This document shows positions 23,671-32,362 of a stretch of DNA of 34,049 nt, in pieces. Positions within the stretch are counted from its first letter, which is position 1. Each line of letters begins with the position of its first letter. This stretch comes from Cyclobacteriaceae bacterium. Lineage in GTDB: Bacteria; Bacteroidota; Bacteroidia; Cytophagales; Cyclobacteriaceae. A program made the position numbers and the translations under genes. Where the stretch lies: the NCBI GenBank assembly GCA_947458475.1, contig CANGZP010000020.1:1-34049 (forward strand), written 5' to 3'. The notes under the pieces were generated by a model that made no database searches, was not told where the DNA came from, and was given only the letters and a program-made list of their open reading frames with translations.

Positions 23671-24465
23671 ATGAAAAAGACCGTTTTTGTTTTTCTATTC
23701 TCTGGGTTACTTTCTTCTTGTGCTACTGTGCCACTCACTGGAAGAAGTCAATTGGCTTTCCTTTCCAATCAAGAACTTCAATCCTTAGTTAATGAAGAAT
23801 ATACCAAAGCCTTAAAAACCAATGAAATCGTCACGAATTCCGATGAAGGAAAGCAAGTGAGTGCCGTTGGAAAAAAGATGGCTGTTGCGGTTGAAAAATA
23901 CCTGCAGGAACAGGGATATGGTGACTTGGTCAAGGACCTGGACTGGGAGTTTAACCTGCTAAAAAGCGAGCAAGTCAATGCTTGGTGTATGCCAGGAGGA
24001 AAGGTGGCTTTTTATACGGGAATCTTGCCGATTACTCAAAATGAAACAGGGATTGCGGTGGTGATGGGACATGAAATCGCACATGCGGTGGCATCTCATG
24101 CCAACGAACGCATGTCTACGGGTCTTCTGGTTAATTTTGGCTTTGCGGCTGTTTCCTCTGCTGTGGGGCAGAACCCTACCTTGACTCAAGAAGTTTTTCT
24201 CCAATCGGTGGGTATAGGTTCCGAATTAAAAATGCTTCAATTTTCACGCAAACATGAATTAGAAGCCGATCGAATGGGCTTGATTTTTATGGCTATGGCA
24301 GGATATGATCCCCGAGAAGCTCCTATTTTTTGGGAACGGATGGCAGCTGCTTCAGGTCAAGCACCCTTGGAATTTCTGTCAACCCACCCAGGTCCAGATC
24401 GACGTGCTGAGCGCTTAAATGCTCGAATGCCCGAGGCGCTGAAATACTATGAAGATTCCAACTAA
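23671..24465 (+). CDS. M48-family metallopeptidase lipoprotein
   Basis: This 264-residue lipoprotein (lipobox LSSC) has the M48 core: NAWCMPGGKVAFYTGIL, the zinc motif HEIAHAVASH and the third ligand in FSRKHELEADRMG, then STHPGPDRRAERL. It resembles LoiP/YcaL-type periplasmic peptidases, which cleave misfolded envelope proteins. No partner such as a BepA-type TPR domain is present. It shares a terminator with the convergent exonuclease gene. Confidence 0.94.
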   Translation: MKKTVFVFLFSGLLSSCATVPLTGRSQLAFLSNQELQSLVNEEYTKALKTNEIVTNSDEGKQVSAVGKKMAVAVEKYLQEQGYGDLVKDLDWEFNLLKSEQVNAWCMPGGKVAFYTGILPITQNETGIAVVMGHEIAHAVASHANERMSTGLLVNFGFAAVSSAVGQNPTLTQEVFLQSVGIGSELKMLQFSRKHELEADRMGLIFMAMAGYDPREAPIFWERMAAASGQAPLEFLSTHPGPDRRAERLNARMPEALKYYEDSN

Positions 24466-24504
24466 AAAAACATGCTTGAGATATTTTCAAGCCTGGTTTT
24501 TTTG
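24464..24504. terminator. Bidirectional terminator between M48 and exonuclease genes
   Basis: An A-run, CATGCTTGA, a short loop, TCAAGCCTG and a T-run form an imperfect hairpin. It lies between two convergent genes and reads as a terminator both ways. Confidence 0.75.
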
Positions 24505-24520
24505 AAATGCAAATTGATTT

Positions 24521-25327
24521 TTAACGGGCATTAAAACCTCGTAATTTGATTTGAGTGAGTTTCCGTTTGGTGTCTAGCGGGAAATCTCCCTTCATCATCC
24601 ACTCGTAGTAGCCAGGTTCCTCTTTCAAGGCTTGATCGATCGTTTTTCCTTTGTGCTTCCCAAAATTGAAAACTTCTTGGCCTTGGGAATTGAATACAAA
24701 CCGACCAGCCAAATCTACCATGCGCTCATTGACTAAAGCATGGATTTTTTTCATGTCATTTTCAAAAACACCCAAGGTATTGCCTTGTAGATCTTCCACG
24801 GATTCGCCAAGGTATCGTTCGATTTGGGCCCGGAAAACGTCTACTGTAGCCAGGGTATCTGCTTCTGCACTATGCGCATTTTCTAGTTTCTTTCCGCAGT
24901 AGAATTTGTAGGCAGCACTCAAGTTTCTTTTCTCCATCAAGTGAAAGATTTTTTGGGCATCCAGCAGATTTCGCTTGTCGAGATCAAAGTCAATTCCCGA
25001 ACGTAGAAACTCTTCCACCAACAAAGGAATATCGTATTTGAGGACATTATATCCTGCCAAATCACAGTTCCCGATAAATTGAAACACTTCTTGGGCTAGG
25101 TCCTTGAAATAGGGCTCGTTTTTGAGGTCCTTGTCATACAATCCATGGATCAAAGAAGCTTCCAATGGAATGGGAATGCCAGGATTTACCCGTCGAGTAT
25201 AGATCTGCTGCCCTCCATCTGGATTCAATTTGACAATCGATATTTCCACAATTCGATCCGTAGATACATTGGTACCAGTCGCCTCTAGATCAAAAAATGC
25301 GATGGAATTTTTAAGAATGAGCTGCAT
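24521..25327 (-). CDS. DEDDh 3'-5' exonuclease with a small C-terminal domain
   Basis: This 268-residue protein has the DnaQ/PolC-epsilon exonuclease fold. ExoI is FFDLEATG with Asp13 and Glu15, ExoII includes YNVLKYDIPLL, and ExoIII is HSAEADTLATV with the His and final Asp. The C-terminal 50 residues (FNFGKHKGKTIDQAL, then YYEWMMKGDFP) are a short extra domain of the type seen in DUF3820-like putative quorum-sensing-regulated proteins and in other Bacteroidota exonucleases. It may proofread or trim DNA ends; there is no polymerase domain. It overlaps the end of mpl by 17 bases, so it is co-transcribed. Confidence 0.92.
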   Translation of the reverse strand: MQLILKNSIAFFDLEATGTNVSTDRIVEISIVKLNPDGGQQIYTRRVNPGIPIPLEASLIHGLYDKDLKNEPYFKDLAQEVFQFIGNCDLAGYNVLKYDIPLLVEEFLRSGIDFDLDKRNLLDAQKIFHLMEKRNLSAAYKFYCGKKLENAHSAEADTLATVDVFRAQIERYLGESVEDLQGNTLGVFENDMKKIHALVNERMVDLAGRFVFNSQGQEVFNFGKHKGKTIDQALKEEPGYYEWMMKGDFPLDTKRKLTQIKLRGFNAR

Positions 25328-26684
25328 AGGATAGAAATTTTTGTTTGAGGGGTTCGAGGTTCATGTTATCGTAATTCCCAGAACTCATGAGTAGGAGGTT
25401 GGTATCCGTATAGTTTTGTGCAAGTAGGTAGTCGCTCAATGCAGCACTTTCGGTAAATAGCATTAGATCATGCCGTTTAAATCCTTCTCGAAGCATTTCT
25501 TCGGACATCAATTCCAATTTTTTGAGGGCTACAGCATGGGGATTGAGGTAGATAATGGCCACGTCCGCCAAATCCATGCTGTGCGCATAGTTGGGAAGAA
25601 ATTGCGGGTTGAGGGAGGAGTAGGTATGCAGTTCTTGTACTGCTAGCAGGCGGCGTGCAGGAAATTGATTTTTTACTGCGTTCACCGTTGCTTTCAATTT
25701 GGATGGAGCATGTGCAAAATCGCGGAATAGAATGCCTGTATCGTGCTGGACGATAATCTCTTGTCGTTTGGCAGCACCTTTGAAACTTTGGATTGAGGCA
25801 TAGAATTTCTCAGAAGAAAGTCCAAGCGCTTCGCAAATGTGAAGTGCTCCTTGCAAATTCTGAAGGTTGTGCTCCCCAAAAACACCAATTTCAACTTCTC
25901 TTGTAGCAGTAATCAAGGTTGTTTTTCCTGAATCAATTCGTGAAGGGTGAGCTTGATAGCCTATTTTTTGACCTTGGCCTATTGACTTTTCCGCTGCTTC
26001 CTTGACCAAGGGATCTGCACTGCAGTAGATCAGGCTACCCGCGGAAGGGGTTCGGTCCATGAGTAGATAAAACTGCCTTTTGTAGTCCTCAAAATCTGGA
26101 AATACATTGAAGTGATCCCAGGCGATGCCACTGACTAGCAAGATGTCATGTTTGTAATGAAAAAACTTGGGCGTACGGTCGATGGGTGAAGTCAGGTATT
26201 CATCGCCTTCAATCACGATTATGGGTGCATCCGATAGGCGAACCATCAGGTCAAAGCCCTCGATTTGTGCACCTACCAAGTAATCAAAATCAACTCCTTG
26301 ATCCTTGAGTACATGTAGGATCATGGAAGTGATGGAGGTTTTTCCGTGGGAACCAGCAATCACTACCCGTTTCTTTGCTTGGCTTTGGTTGTAAATAAAT
26401 TCTGGAAAGGAATAAACTGGCACCCCCAATTCTTGCGCACGAATAAGTTCTGGGTTGTCGATGCGGGCATGCATGCCCAAAATAATTCCATCGAGATCAG
26501 CACTTATTTTTTCAGGAAACCAGCCTTGTTCGGCAGGAAGTATCCCCGCTTTCTGAAGGCGAGTTTTGGATGGTTCGTAGATTTCATCGTCGCTACCGGT
26601 GACTTTGTAGCCTTTTTCTAAAAGGGCAAGCGCGAGATTGTGCATGACCGCGCCTCCTATAGCAATGAAATGGTAGTGTTTCAT
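25311..26684 (-). CDS. mpl: UDP-N-acetylmuramate:tripeptide ligase (Mpl-type)
   Basis: Mpl joins recycled L-Ala-gamma-D-Glu-meso-DAP to UDP-MurNAc, bypassing MurC-E during peptidoglycan recycling. The 457 residues have an N-terminal UDP-binding start (FIAIGGAVMHNLALAL), the Mur ligase ATP motif GSHGKTS at 111-117, IEGDEYLTSPIDRTPKF, and the Mpl-like RDFAHAPSKLKATV. The start is taken at the ATG at 26684 because the upstream 22 residues of the longer frame look unlike the family; a -7 box lies just beyond. It overlaps the exonuclease gene downstream by 17 bases. Confidence 0.92.
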   Translation of the reverse strand: MKHYHFIAIGGAVMHNLALALLEKGYKVTGSDDEIYEPSKTRLQKAGILPAEQGWFPEKISADLDGIILGMHARIDNPELIRAQELGVPVYSFPEFIYNQSQAKKRVVIAGSHGKTSITSMILHVLKDQGVDFDYLVGAQIEGFDLMVRLSDAPIIVIEGDEYLTSPIDRTPKFFHYKHDILLVSGIAWDHFNVFPDFEDYKRQFYLLMDRTPSAGSLIYCSADPLVKEAAEKSIGQGQKIGYQAHPSRIDSGKTTLITATREVEIGVFGEHNLQNLQGALHICEALGLSSEKFYASIQSFKGAAKRQEIIVQHDTGILFRDFAHAPSKLKATVNAVKNQFPARRLLAVQELHTYSSLNPQFLPNYAHSMDLADVAIIYLNPHAVALKKLELMSEEMLREGFKRHDLMLFTESAALSDYLLAQNYTDTNLLLMSSGNYDNMNLEPLKQKFLSYAAHS

Positions 26685-26714
26685 GGGGAATAAATCGGAA
26701 TTTGTATTGGTAGT

Positions 26715-26722
26715 CAAACTTA
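26715..26722 (-). promoter_or_regulatory. Candidate -7 box for mpl
   Basis: Minus-strand TAAGTTTG fits TAnnTTTG and gives a leader of about 25 bases to the ATG at 26684. TTG-type elements upstream are at non-ideal spacing. Confidence 0.45.
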
Positions 26723-26901
26723 GGGATAAAATCTTGCAGCAAGAGACCAAATCGAATAAGTTTTTCCATTTTCAGTAGCTTGACATTTGGCTATAACTAG
26801 CCTAAACCGCTTGCTGGAGCATGATGGGGCTTTAGTGAGTATACTATTCGTCTTGTTGATAACTATGGGAAAAATTGTTTAAAACTCTTGACATGAAGCA
26901 G

Positions 26902-26909
26902 GTAAATTT
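26902..26909 (+). promoter_or_regulatory. Candidate -7 box for dnaB
   Basis: TAAATTTG matches TAnnTTTG exactly and ends five bases before the dnaB ATG, which would give a leaderless or near-leaderless mRNA. The nearest TTG elements upstream are 12 or 24 bases away. Confidence 0.5.
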
Positions 26910-26914
26910 GAATC

Positions 26915-28498
26915 ATGACTGAAAATACCCCGCCGACCGGAAGATACCGTAAAAAGCCTTCTTTTGATAATCCAACGAACTATTTAGGTAAAGTTCCTCC
27001 GCAGGCGATTGAACTTGAGGAGGCTGTTTTGGGGGCCTTGATGCTTGAGAAGGATGCCTTGACCACAGTCATCGACATTTTGAAAGTGGAAAGCTTTTAC
27101 AAGGAAGCGCACAAGGTCATTTTTCAAGCCATTTTGGATTTGTTTACCGAGAGTCAGCCCATCGACTTGTTGACCGTGACCACCCAACTCCGAAAAAATG
27201 GAGCCTTGGAGGTAGCAGGTGGAGCATTTTACGTCACTGAACTCACCTCAAAGGTGGCATCTGCTGCCAATATTGAATACCATGCGCGAATCATTACCGA
27301 GCAATCCATCAAGCGAGAGTTGATCCGAATCTCTTCAACTATCCAAAAAGATGCGTTTGAAGACACAACCGATGTATTTGAGTTGTTGGATGCGATGGAG
27401 CAATCCCTATTTGAAATTTCAGAGAAAAATATCCGCAAGAATTACGCAAACATGAGTTCCATCATGCGGGATGCGATTGCGGAGTTGGAGATTAGAAAAA
27501 ATCAAAAGGACGGTCTTACGGGTGTTCCTTCCGGTTTCACGGCCTTGGATCGGGTGACTTCGGGTTGGCAAAAATCTGATCTGGTCATCATTGCAGCCCG
27601 TCCAGCGATGGGTAAGACCGCCTTTGTGCTATCCGTATTGCGCAATGCAGCCGTAGATCACAATCGTCCGGTCGCTATTTTTTCCTTGGAGATGTCTTCT
27701 GTGCAGTTGGTCAATCGATTAATTTCTTCTGAAGCAGAGCTCGATTCTGAGAAAATTAAAAAGGGAACGTTGGCCGACCACGAATGGGCCCAATTGGTTC
27801 ACAAGACCGCCAAGCTCTCCAAAGCCCCACTATTTGTGGACGATACTCCAGCCTTATCCATCTTGGAATTACGTGCGAAGTGCCGAAAATTGAAAGCCCA
27901 GCATGACATTCAGATGGTGGTTGTGGATTACCTCCAATTGATGTCTGGAGATTCCAAAGGAGGATTTGGAGGAAATCGTGAACAAGAAATTGCGAGTATC
28001 TCCCGAGCCTTAAAAAAGATTGCCAAGGAATTGAGCATTCCCGTGATTGCACTTTCGCAGCTTTCTAGAGCGGTGGAAACTCGTGGTGGAGATAAACGAC
28101 CACAGCTATCCGACCTTCGAGAATCTGGAGCTATCGAACAGGATGCGGATATGGTTATGTTCCTCTACCGACCAGAATACTATGGCATCACCGAAGATGA
28201 GGGAGGAGCATCTACTGCAGGAGTAGGAGAGGTAATTATCGCCAAACACAGAAATGGTTCCTTGGAAAACATCAAGCTTCGATTTATCGGCCGCTACACC
28301 AAGTTTACAGATTTGGATGGGGGCATGGGCTTTCAAAACCCACAGGCTTCTGAGATTGGCTATTCACGCAAGTTTACCTCCGGTGCTTCTGGGGTGAGTA
28401 CCTTTGATAGCGATCAAACTTTGATGCGTTCGAGTAAGGCAAACGAAGGAGATATTGAAAGTGCATTTTTAGGCGGAGATGAACCTGCACCCTTTTAA
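26915..28498 (+). CDS. dnaB: Replicative DNA helicase
   Basis: DnaB is the hexameric helicase that unwinds DNA at the replication fork. The 527 residues have an N-terminal DnaB domain (PQAIELEEAVLGALMLE, residues about 28-130), a linker, and a RecA-like ATPase domain from about residue 195. Walker A is RPAMGKTA at 229-236; VVVDYLQLMSG is Walker B, and SQLSRAVETR and ESGAIEQDADMVMFL follow. The C-terminal tail is acidic (ESAFLGGDEPAPF). No intein interrupts it. A six-base gap separates it from the MDR oxidoreductase gene, so the two may be co-transcribed by chance of layout. Confidence 0.98.
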   Translation: MTENTPPTGRYRKKPSFDNPTNYLGKVPPQAIELEEAVLGALMLEKDALTTVIDILKVESFYKEAHKVIFQAILDLFTESQPIDLLTVTTQLRKNGALEVAGGAFYVTELTSKVASAANIEYHARIITEQSIKRELIRISSTIQKDAFEDTTDVFELLDAMEQSLFEISEKNIRKNYANMSSIMRDAIAELEIRKNQKDGLTGVPSGFTALDRVTSGWQKSDLVIIAARPAMGKTAFVLSVLRNAAVDHNRPVAIFSLEMSSVQLVNRLISSEAELDSEKIKKGTLADHEWAQLVHKTAKLSKAPLFVDDTPALSILELRAKCRKLKAQHDIQMVVVDYLQLMSGDSKGGFGGNREQEIASISRALKKIAKELSIPVIALSQLSRAVETRGGDKRPQLSDLRESGAIEQDADMVMFLYRPEYYGITEDEGGASTAGVGEVIIAKHRNGSLENIKLRFIGRYTKFTDLDGGMGFQNPQASEIGYSRKFTSGASGVSTFDSDQTLMRSSKANEGDIESAFLGGDEPAPF

Positions 28499-28504
28499 TT
28501 TCCA

Positions 28505-29503
28505 ATGAAAGCGATTGTACTTCAGCGGTCTTCAGACTCAAAAATTGAACTTGTAACGCTGCTCAAACCCCTTTGTCAGCCCAATGAGGCCCTCATTCGA
28601 ATTAAGGCAGCAGCCTTGAATCATCGAGACGAATGGTGCAGAAAGGGATTGTATCCCAATATTAAAGATGGAATAGTCTTGGGTTCTGATGCAGCGGGGA
28701 TTGTAGCAGAAGTAGGTGCAGCAGTTGATCCTAAGTTGATTGGTCAGGAGGTCATGCTGAATCCTGCGCTTCATTGGGGAGAAAATGAAAAGGCGCAAGG
28801 GAAAAATTTCGAAATCATCGGAATGCCCAGAAATGGCACCTTTGCAGAGTATGTTGCCGTACCTGCAGACCGCGTTTTTCCAAAGCCGACACACCTAAGT
28901 TGGGAGGAAGCAGCTGCTTTGCCTTTAGCAGGACTCACCGCCTACCGAGCTGTGGCAGTTCAAGGCAAACTGAAAGCGGGAGAAAAAGTGCTTGTTACAG
29001 GCATTGGGGGAGGAGTAGCCCAGTTCGCAGCGCAATTTGTACTCGCTTTGGGCGGTAAACTTTTTGTCAGCAGCAGTAGTCCTGAAAAAAGAGCAGCAGC
29101 GCTCGCATTAGGTGCTTCGGATGCCTTCGATTATGGGGTGGACAACTGGAGTGCTGCGGCACTTGAATCCACTGGTGGTATGGACTTAATTGTGGACGGA
29201 GCGGCAGGAGATACGCTATCCCAATTGATGAACCTTGCCAAGCCAGGTGGACGGTTGGTGTTCTATGGTGCCACTCGGGGCAATCCTCCCCAATTGGAAG
29301 CTCGGAAGCTATTTTGGAACCAACTTCAGTTGATCGGAACTACCATGGGAACGGACCAGGATTTTGCAGAAATGCTTGCACTTGTGGATCGACTGCAATT
29401 GAAACCAAAGATAGATGCAGTTTTCCCGCTACACGAGGCTGCATTGGCCCTTGATCGAATGAAGGAGGGAGCTCAGTTTGGTAAAATTGTGCTTGTTCCC
29501 TAA
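28505..29503 (+). CDS. MDR-family NAD(P)H-dependent oxidoreductase
   Basis: This 332-residue protein has the medium-chain dehydrogenase/reductase layout. The GroES-like half includes KAAALNHRDEWCRKGLYP and GSDAAGIVAEVG; the Rossmann half includes VLVTGIGGGVAQFAAQF. The cysteine set of zinc alcohol dehydrogenases is absent, so it is probably a zinc-free quinone oxidoreductase or YogA-type enzyme. The substrate is unknown. It follows dnaB by six bases, and is convergent with the small TPR-like gene. Confidence 0.9.
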   Translation: MKAIVLQRSSDSKIELVTLLKPLCQPNEALIRIKAAALNHRDEWCRKGLYPNIKDGIVLGSDAAGIVAEVGAAVDPKLIGQEVMLNPALHWGENEKAQGKNFEIIGMPRNGTFAEYVAVPADRVFPKPTHLSWEEAAALPLAGLTAYRAVAVQGKLKAGEKVLVTGIGGGVAQFAAQFVLALGGKLFVSSSSPEKRAAALALGASDAFDYGVDNWSAAALESTGGMDLIVDGAAGDTLSQLMNLAKPGGRLVFYGATRGNPPQLEARKLFWNQLQLIGTTMGTDQDFAEMLALVDRLQLKPKIDAVFPLHEAALALDRMKEGAQFGKIVLVP

Positions 29504-29527
29504 TAGGCGAAGGCCTTTGCAAGGAGA

Positions 29528-29860
29528 TCATTCCAAATCGGTTTCAAACAAAAAGTTTTGGTACGCATTACTCAACTCTTTTTTTGCTTTTTCGTCTTGT
29601 AGCGCATGGGCAAGTTCAATGCCGGCTTCAAACAGATTTTTGGCTTTTTGGAGTTCCTCAGTTTCGAAAAAAAATTGGGCTGCTGGAAAATACACCGGGA
29701 GATAATTTGGAAAATTAACCACTACAAAATCAAATAGATGGGCTGCTTCTGTTTTATCAAATTCTCGGTATTCCAAGGCCAGCGCATAATAGTTGAAAGG
29801 ATTTTGAGGTTCCTCGGCACAGTAGTCTTTCAGAAGTTTGATTCGCTCCAAATTGCGCAT
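29528..29860 (-). CDS. Small TPR-like protein
   Basis: This 110-residue cytoplasmic protein is all-helical with about two TPR-like helix pairs: NPFNYYALALEYREFDKTEAAHLFDFVV and YLPVYFPAAQFFFETEELQKAKNLFEAGIELA-type spacing. It has no enzymatic motif and probably acts as a protein-interaction piece. It is divergent from etfB across 74 bases, so the two may be regulated from the same gap. Its partner is not evident. Confidence 0.75.
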   Translation of the reverse strand: MRNLERIKLLKDYCAEEPQNPFNYYALALEYREFDKTEAAHLFDFVVVNFPNYLPVYFPAAQFFFETEELQKAKNLFEAGIELAHALQDEKAKKELSNAYQNFLFETDLE

Positions 29861-29934
29861 GAATAGTTTTTTTAATTAACGCCTGCCTGTTATTTTCACG
29901 CAATAATAAATCTAAATAACCAAACGCTAAACCA

Positions 29935-30672
29935 ATGAAGATTCTAGTTTGTATCACCCACGTTCCCGATACGACTTCCAAGATTCAATTTACTGCCAAC
30001 AATACCAAGTTTGACCCCACGGGAGTTCAATTTATCATTGGTCCCTATGATGATTATGCTTTGGCCAGGGCGGTAGAACTTCGAGATCAAACTGGAGGTA
30101 CACTTACAGCATTGAATGTAGGTGAGGCTGAAACCGAGCCTACCTTGCGAAAAGCGTTGGCGATCGGAGCCGATGATGCCATTCGAGTAAACTCTTTTCC
30201 AAAAGACAGTTTTTTCGTGGCGCAGCAGATTGCTCATTTTGCGAAAGCTGGAGGCTATGACTTGATTTTGATGGGAAGAGAATCCATTGATTTCAATGGA
30301 GGCATGGTGCATGGGATGGTAGGCGAGCTATTGGGAATGCCTTCTTTCTCTCCGGTGATGAAACTGGAATTGGAAGGTACGACTGTAAAGATGGCTCGAG
30401 AGATTGAAGGTGGAAAAGAGCATCTTGAAGCACAATTGCCGCTGATTGCAGGTTGCCAGGAACCTATTGCCGAATGGAAAATTCCGAACATGCGTGGAAT
30501 CATGTCTGCGCGCACCAAGCCTTTGGTAGTGGTGGAGCCAGTAAGTCAAGAAACACAGGCTGAAGCTAGTGGCTACCAATTGCCACCTGCCAAAGGATCC
30601 GTTAAGCTGGTTGATAAGGACCAAGTTTCAGAACTCGTACGCTTGCTCAAAAACGAAGCAAAAGTACTTTAA
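29935..30672 (+). CDS. etfB: Electron transfer flavoprotein subunit beta
   Basis: EtfB binds AMP and, with EtfA, carries electrons from acyl-CoA and similar dehydrogenases to the respiratory chain. The 245 residues show the start KILVCITHVPDTTSKIQF, GPYDDYALARAVEL, LAIGADDAIRV, LILMGRESIDFNGGMVHGMVGE-type core, and the recognised MSARTKPLVVVEP segment. Full length for the family. etfA follows after 35 bases, so an etfBA operon is clear. Confidence 0.96.
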   Translation: MKILVCITHVPDTTSKIQFTANNTKFDPTGVQFIIGPYDDYALARAVELRDQTGGTLTALNVGEAETEPTLRKALAIGADDAIRVNSFPKDSFFVAQQIAHFAKAGGYDLILMGRESIDFNGGMVHGMVGELLGMPSFSPVMKLELEGTTVKMAREIEGGKEHLEAQLPLIAGCQEPIAEWKIPNMRGIMSARTKPLVVVEPVSQETQAEASGYQLPPAKGSVKLVDKDQVSELVRLLKNEAKVL

Positions 30673-30707
30673 TCTAATTTTTTTAATTCACTATAAGTCA
30701 AATAGAT

Positions 30708-31676
30708 ATGTCAATCTTAGTATATGTAGAACAGTCAGCTGGAAAAATTAAAAAAACCAGTTTAGAAGCAGTTTCTTATGGGTATGCTTTAGCAGCGAAA
30801 ACAGGTGAAGGTGCAGTAGTTGCGGTAGCTTTGGGTACTTTGGGTTCCAATGAATTGGCCTCCATCGGAGAAGCAGGAGCTGCAAAAGTGCTGCACATCT
30901 CAGATGAGCGTCTCAATGCAGGTGTCATTCAAGCCCATGCAAGTGCAGTAGCGCAAGCATTTGAATCCACTGGAGCAAGCACCCTGATTTTGGCCAAATC
31001 CTCCTTAGGAGATGCCGTTGCTGCACGCTTGGCGATCAAGTTGCAGGCTGCCTTGGTATCCAATGTGGTGGAGCTTCCACGATTAGAGGGCGGATTTGTG
31101 GTGAAAAGAAGTATTTACACCGGAAAAGCGTTTGCAGATACCACGATCACCACTGCTAAGAAAATTTTGGCCATCAAAAAGAATGCGGCTGACCAAAAGT
31201 TGGATGGTGCCAAGGCGCAGGTGGAAACATTTGCGGTTGCGATTCCTGAGTCGGATTTTGCTTCCAAGATTAGCGCAACTGAGCGTGCCACAGGTGAGGT
31301 TCTTTTGCCTGAGGCAGACATTGTAGTTTCTGGTGGAAGAGGAATGAAAGGCCCGGAGAACTGGGGCATCATTGAGGAGCTTGCCAAAACCTTAGGTGCT
31401 GCGACAGGATGTTCCAAGCCGGTTTCTGACATCGGATGGCGCCCTCACCACGAGCACGTTGGACAAACTGGTGTTAAAGTTGCGCCAACTTTGTACATTG
31501 CCGTTGGAATTTCAGGGGCGATTCAACATCTTGCGGGGGTTAATTCCTCTAAATGCATCGTGGTGATTAATAAAGACCCTGAAGCGCCATTTTTCAAGGC
31601 AGCAGATTACGGGATTGTGGGGGATGCGTTTGAAATAGTACCTCAACTAACTGCAGCACTTAAAGCGGCTCAATAA
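30708..31676 (+). CDS. etfA: Electron transfer flavoprotein subunit alpha
   Basis: EtfA binds FAD and forms the heterodimer with EtfB. The 322 residues include the N-terminal domain (VYVEQSAGKIKKTSLEAVSYG) and the C-terminal FAD-binding signature: VVSGGRGMKGPENW, GCSKPVSDIGWRPHHEHVGQ, and then KVAPTLYIAVGISGAIQH and INKDPEAPFF. It is full length. It lies 35 bases after etfB and ends five bases before the bifunctional-nuclease gene, so the three probably share a transcript. Confidence 0.97.
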   Translation: MSILVYVEQSAGKIKKTSLEAVSYGYALAAKTGEGAVVAVALGTLGSNELASIGEAGAAKVLHISDERLNAGVIQAHASAVAQAFESTGASTLILAKSSLGDAVAARLAIKLQAALVSNVVELPRLEGGFVVKRSIYTGKAFADTTITTAKKILAIKKNAADQKLDGAKAQVETFAVAIPESDFASKISATERATGEVLLPEADIVVSGGRGMKGPENWGIIEELAKTLGAATGCSKPVSDIGWRPHHEHVGQTGVKVAPTLYIAVGISGAIQHLAGVNSSKCIVVINKDPEAPFFKAADYGIVGDAFEIVPQLTAALKAAQ

Positions 31677-31681
31677 TTTTT

Positions 31682-32281
31682 GTGGAAAAACTGGTAGAAC
31701 TGGAAATTTTAGGGCTTTCGTCCAACCACTCCCAATCGGGATCCTTCACATTGGTGATGGGAGAGGTGGATGGATTGCGTAGGCTACCCATTGTCATTGG
31801 CATGTTTGAGGCGCAAGCCATTGCCATTGAGATTGAGAAAATTATCCCGAATCGACCCATGACTCACGATTTGTTTAAATCTTTCGCCGATAGCTTCCAG
31901 TTTGAAATTGAGAAAATTGTCATTTCTGAAATGAAGGAAGGCGTTTTTTATGCCAAAATCCACAGCAAGGGTGAGAAGGCGCTAGCCGAAATCGACAGTA
32001 GACCTTCAGATGCCATTGCCATAGCGGTACGATTTGGTGCCGGCATCTTCTGTTCAGAGAAAGTATTGTCTGAAGCAGGAATTGAATTTTCTGAAGAAGA
32101 AAAGAAGGAAGAGGCCAAAAAGCCGAGTAAATCCGTCGCGAGTAAAGGTGCTGCGCCCAAAGAAAATTTATTGAAGGATTTTAGCTTAGACAAGTTGAAT
32201 TCGCTGCTGGATAAAGCGATTTTGGATGAGGATTACGAAAAAGCTGCCCGGATTCGGGATGAAATAAACAAGCGAAACTGA
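31682..32281 (+). CDS. Bifunctional nuclease (BFN/DUF151) family protein with UVR motif
   Basis: This 199-residue protein starts with GTG, five bases after etfA. Residues about 1-135 form the BFN domain (VELEILGLSSNHSQSGSFTL, GLRRLPIVIG, FEAQAIAIEIE, and SRPSDAIAIAVRFGA). A Lys/Glu/Ser-rich linker leads to a UvrB/UvrC-type UVR motif at the end (LDKAILDEDYEKAARIRDEIN). Plant BFN proteins have RNase and DNase activity; bacterial roles are uncertain. The association with etfBA suggests co-expression. A strong terminator follows. Confidence 0.92.
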   Translation: MEKLVELEILGLSSNHSQSGSFTLVMGEVDGLRRLPIVIGMFEAQAIAIEIEKIIPNRPMTHDLFKSFADSFQFEIEKIVISEMKEGVFYAKIHSKGEKALAEIDSRPSDAIAIAVRFGAGIFCSEKVLSEAGIEFSEEEKKEEAKKPSKSVASKGAAPKENLLKDFSLDKLNSLLDKAILDEDYEKAARIRDEINKRN

Positions 32282-32287
32282 ATTTTT

Positions 32288-32317
32288 AAGCCCCGAATCA
32301 CTTCGGGGCTTTTTTCT
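32288..32317 (+). terminator. Terminator of the etfBA-bfn operon
   Basis: AAGCCCCGAA (32288-32297) pairs with TTCGGGGCTT (32302-32311) around TCAC, followed by a T-run. It begins just after the bfn stop codon. Confidence 0.94.
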
Positions 32318-32362
32318 TGCCGAGGATTGGCCTATTTTTAAAAATTGGTTTAATCATATAGT

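Noticed and set aside
26685-26750. Longer mpl reading frame with 22 extra residues
   Set aside because: The extension does not resemble the family, which begins at the nucleotide-binding strand, and it would overlap the candidate -7 box.
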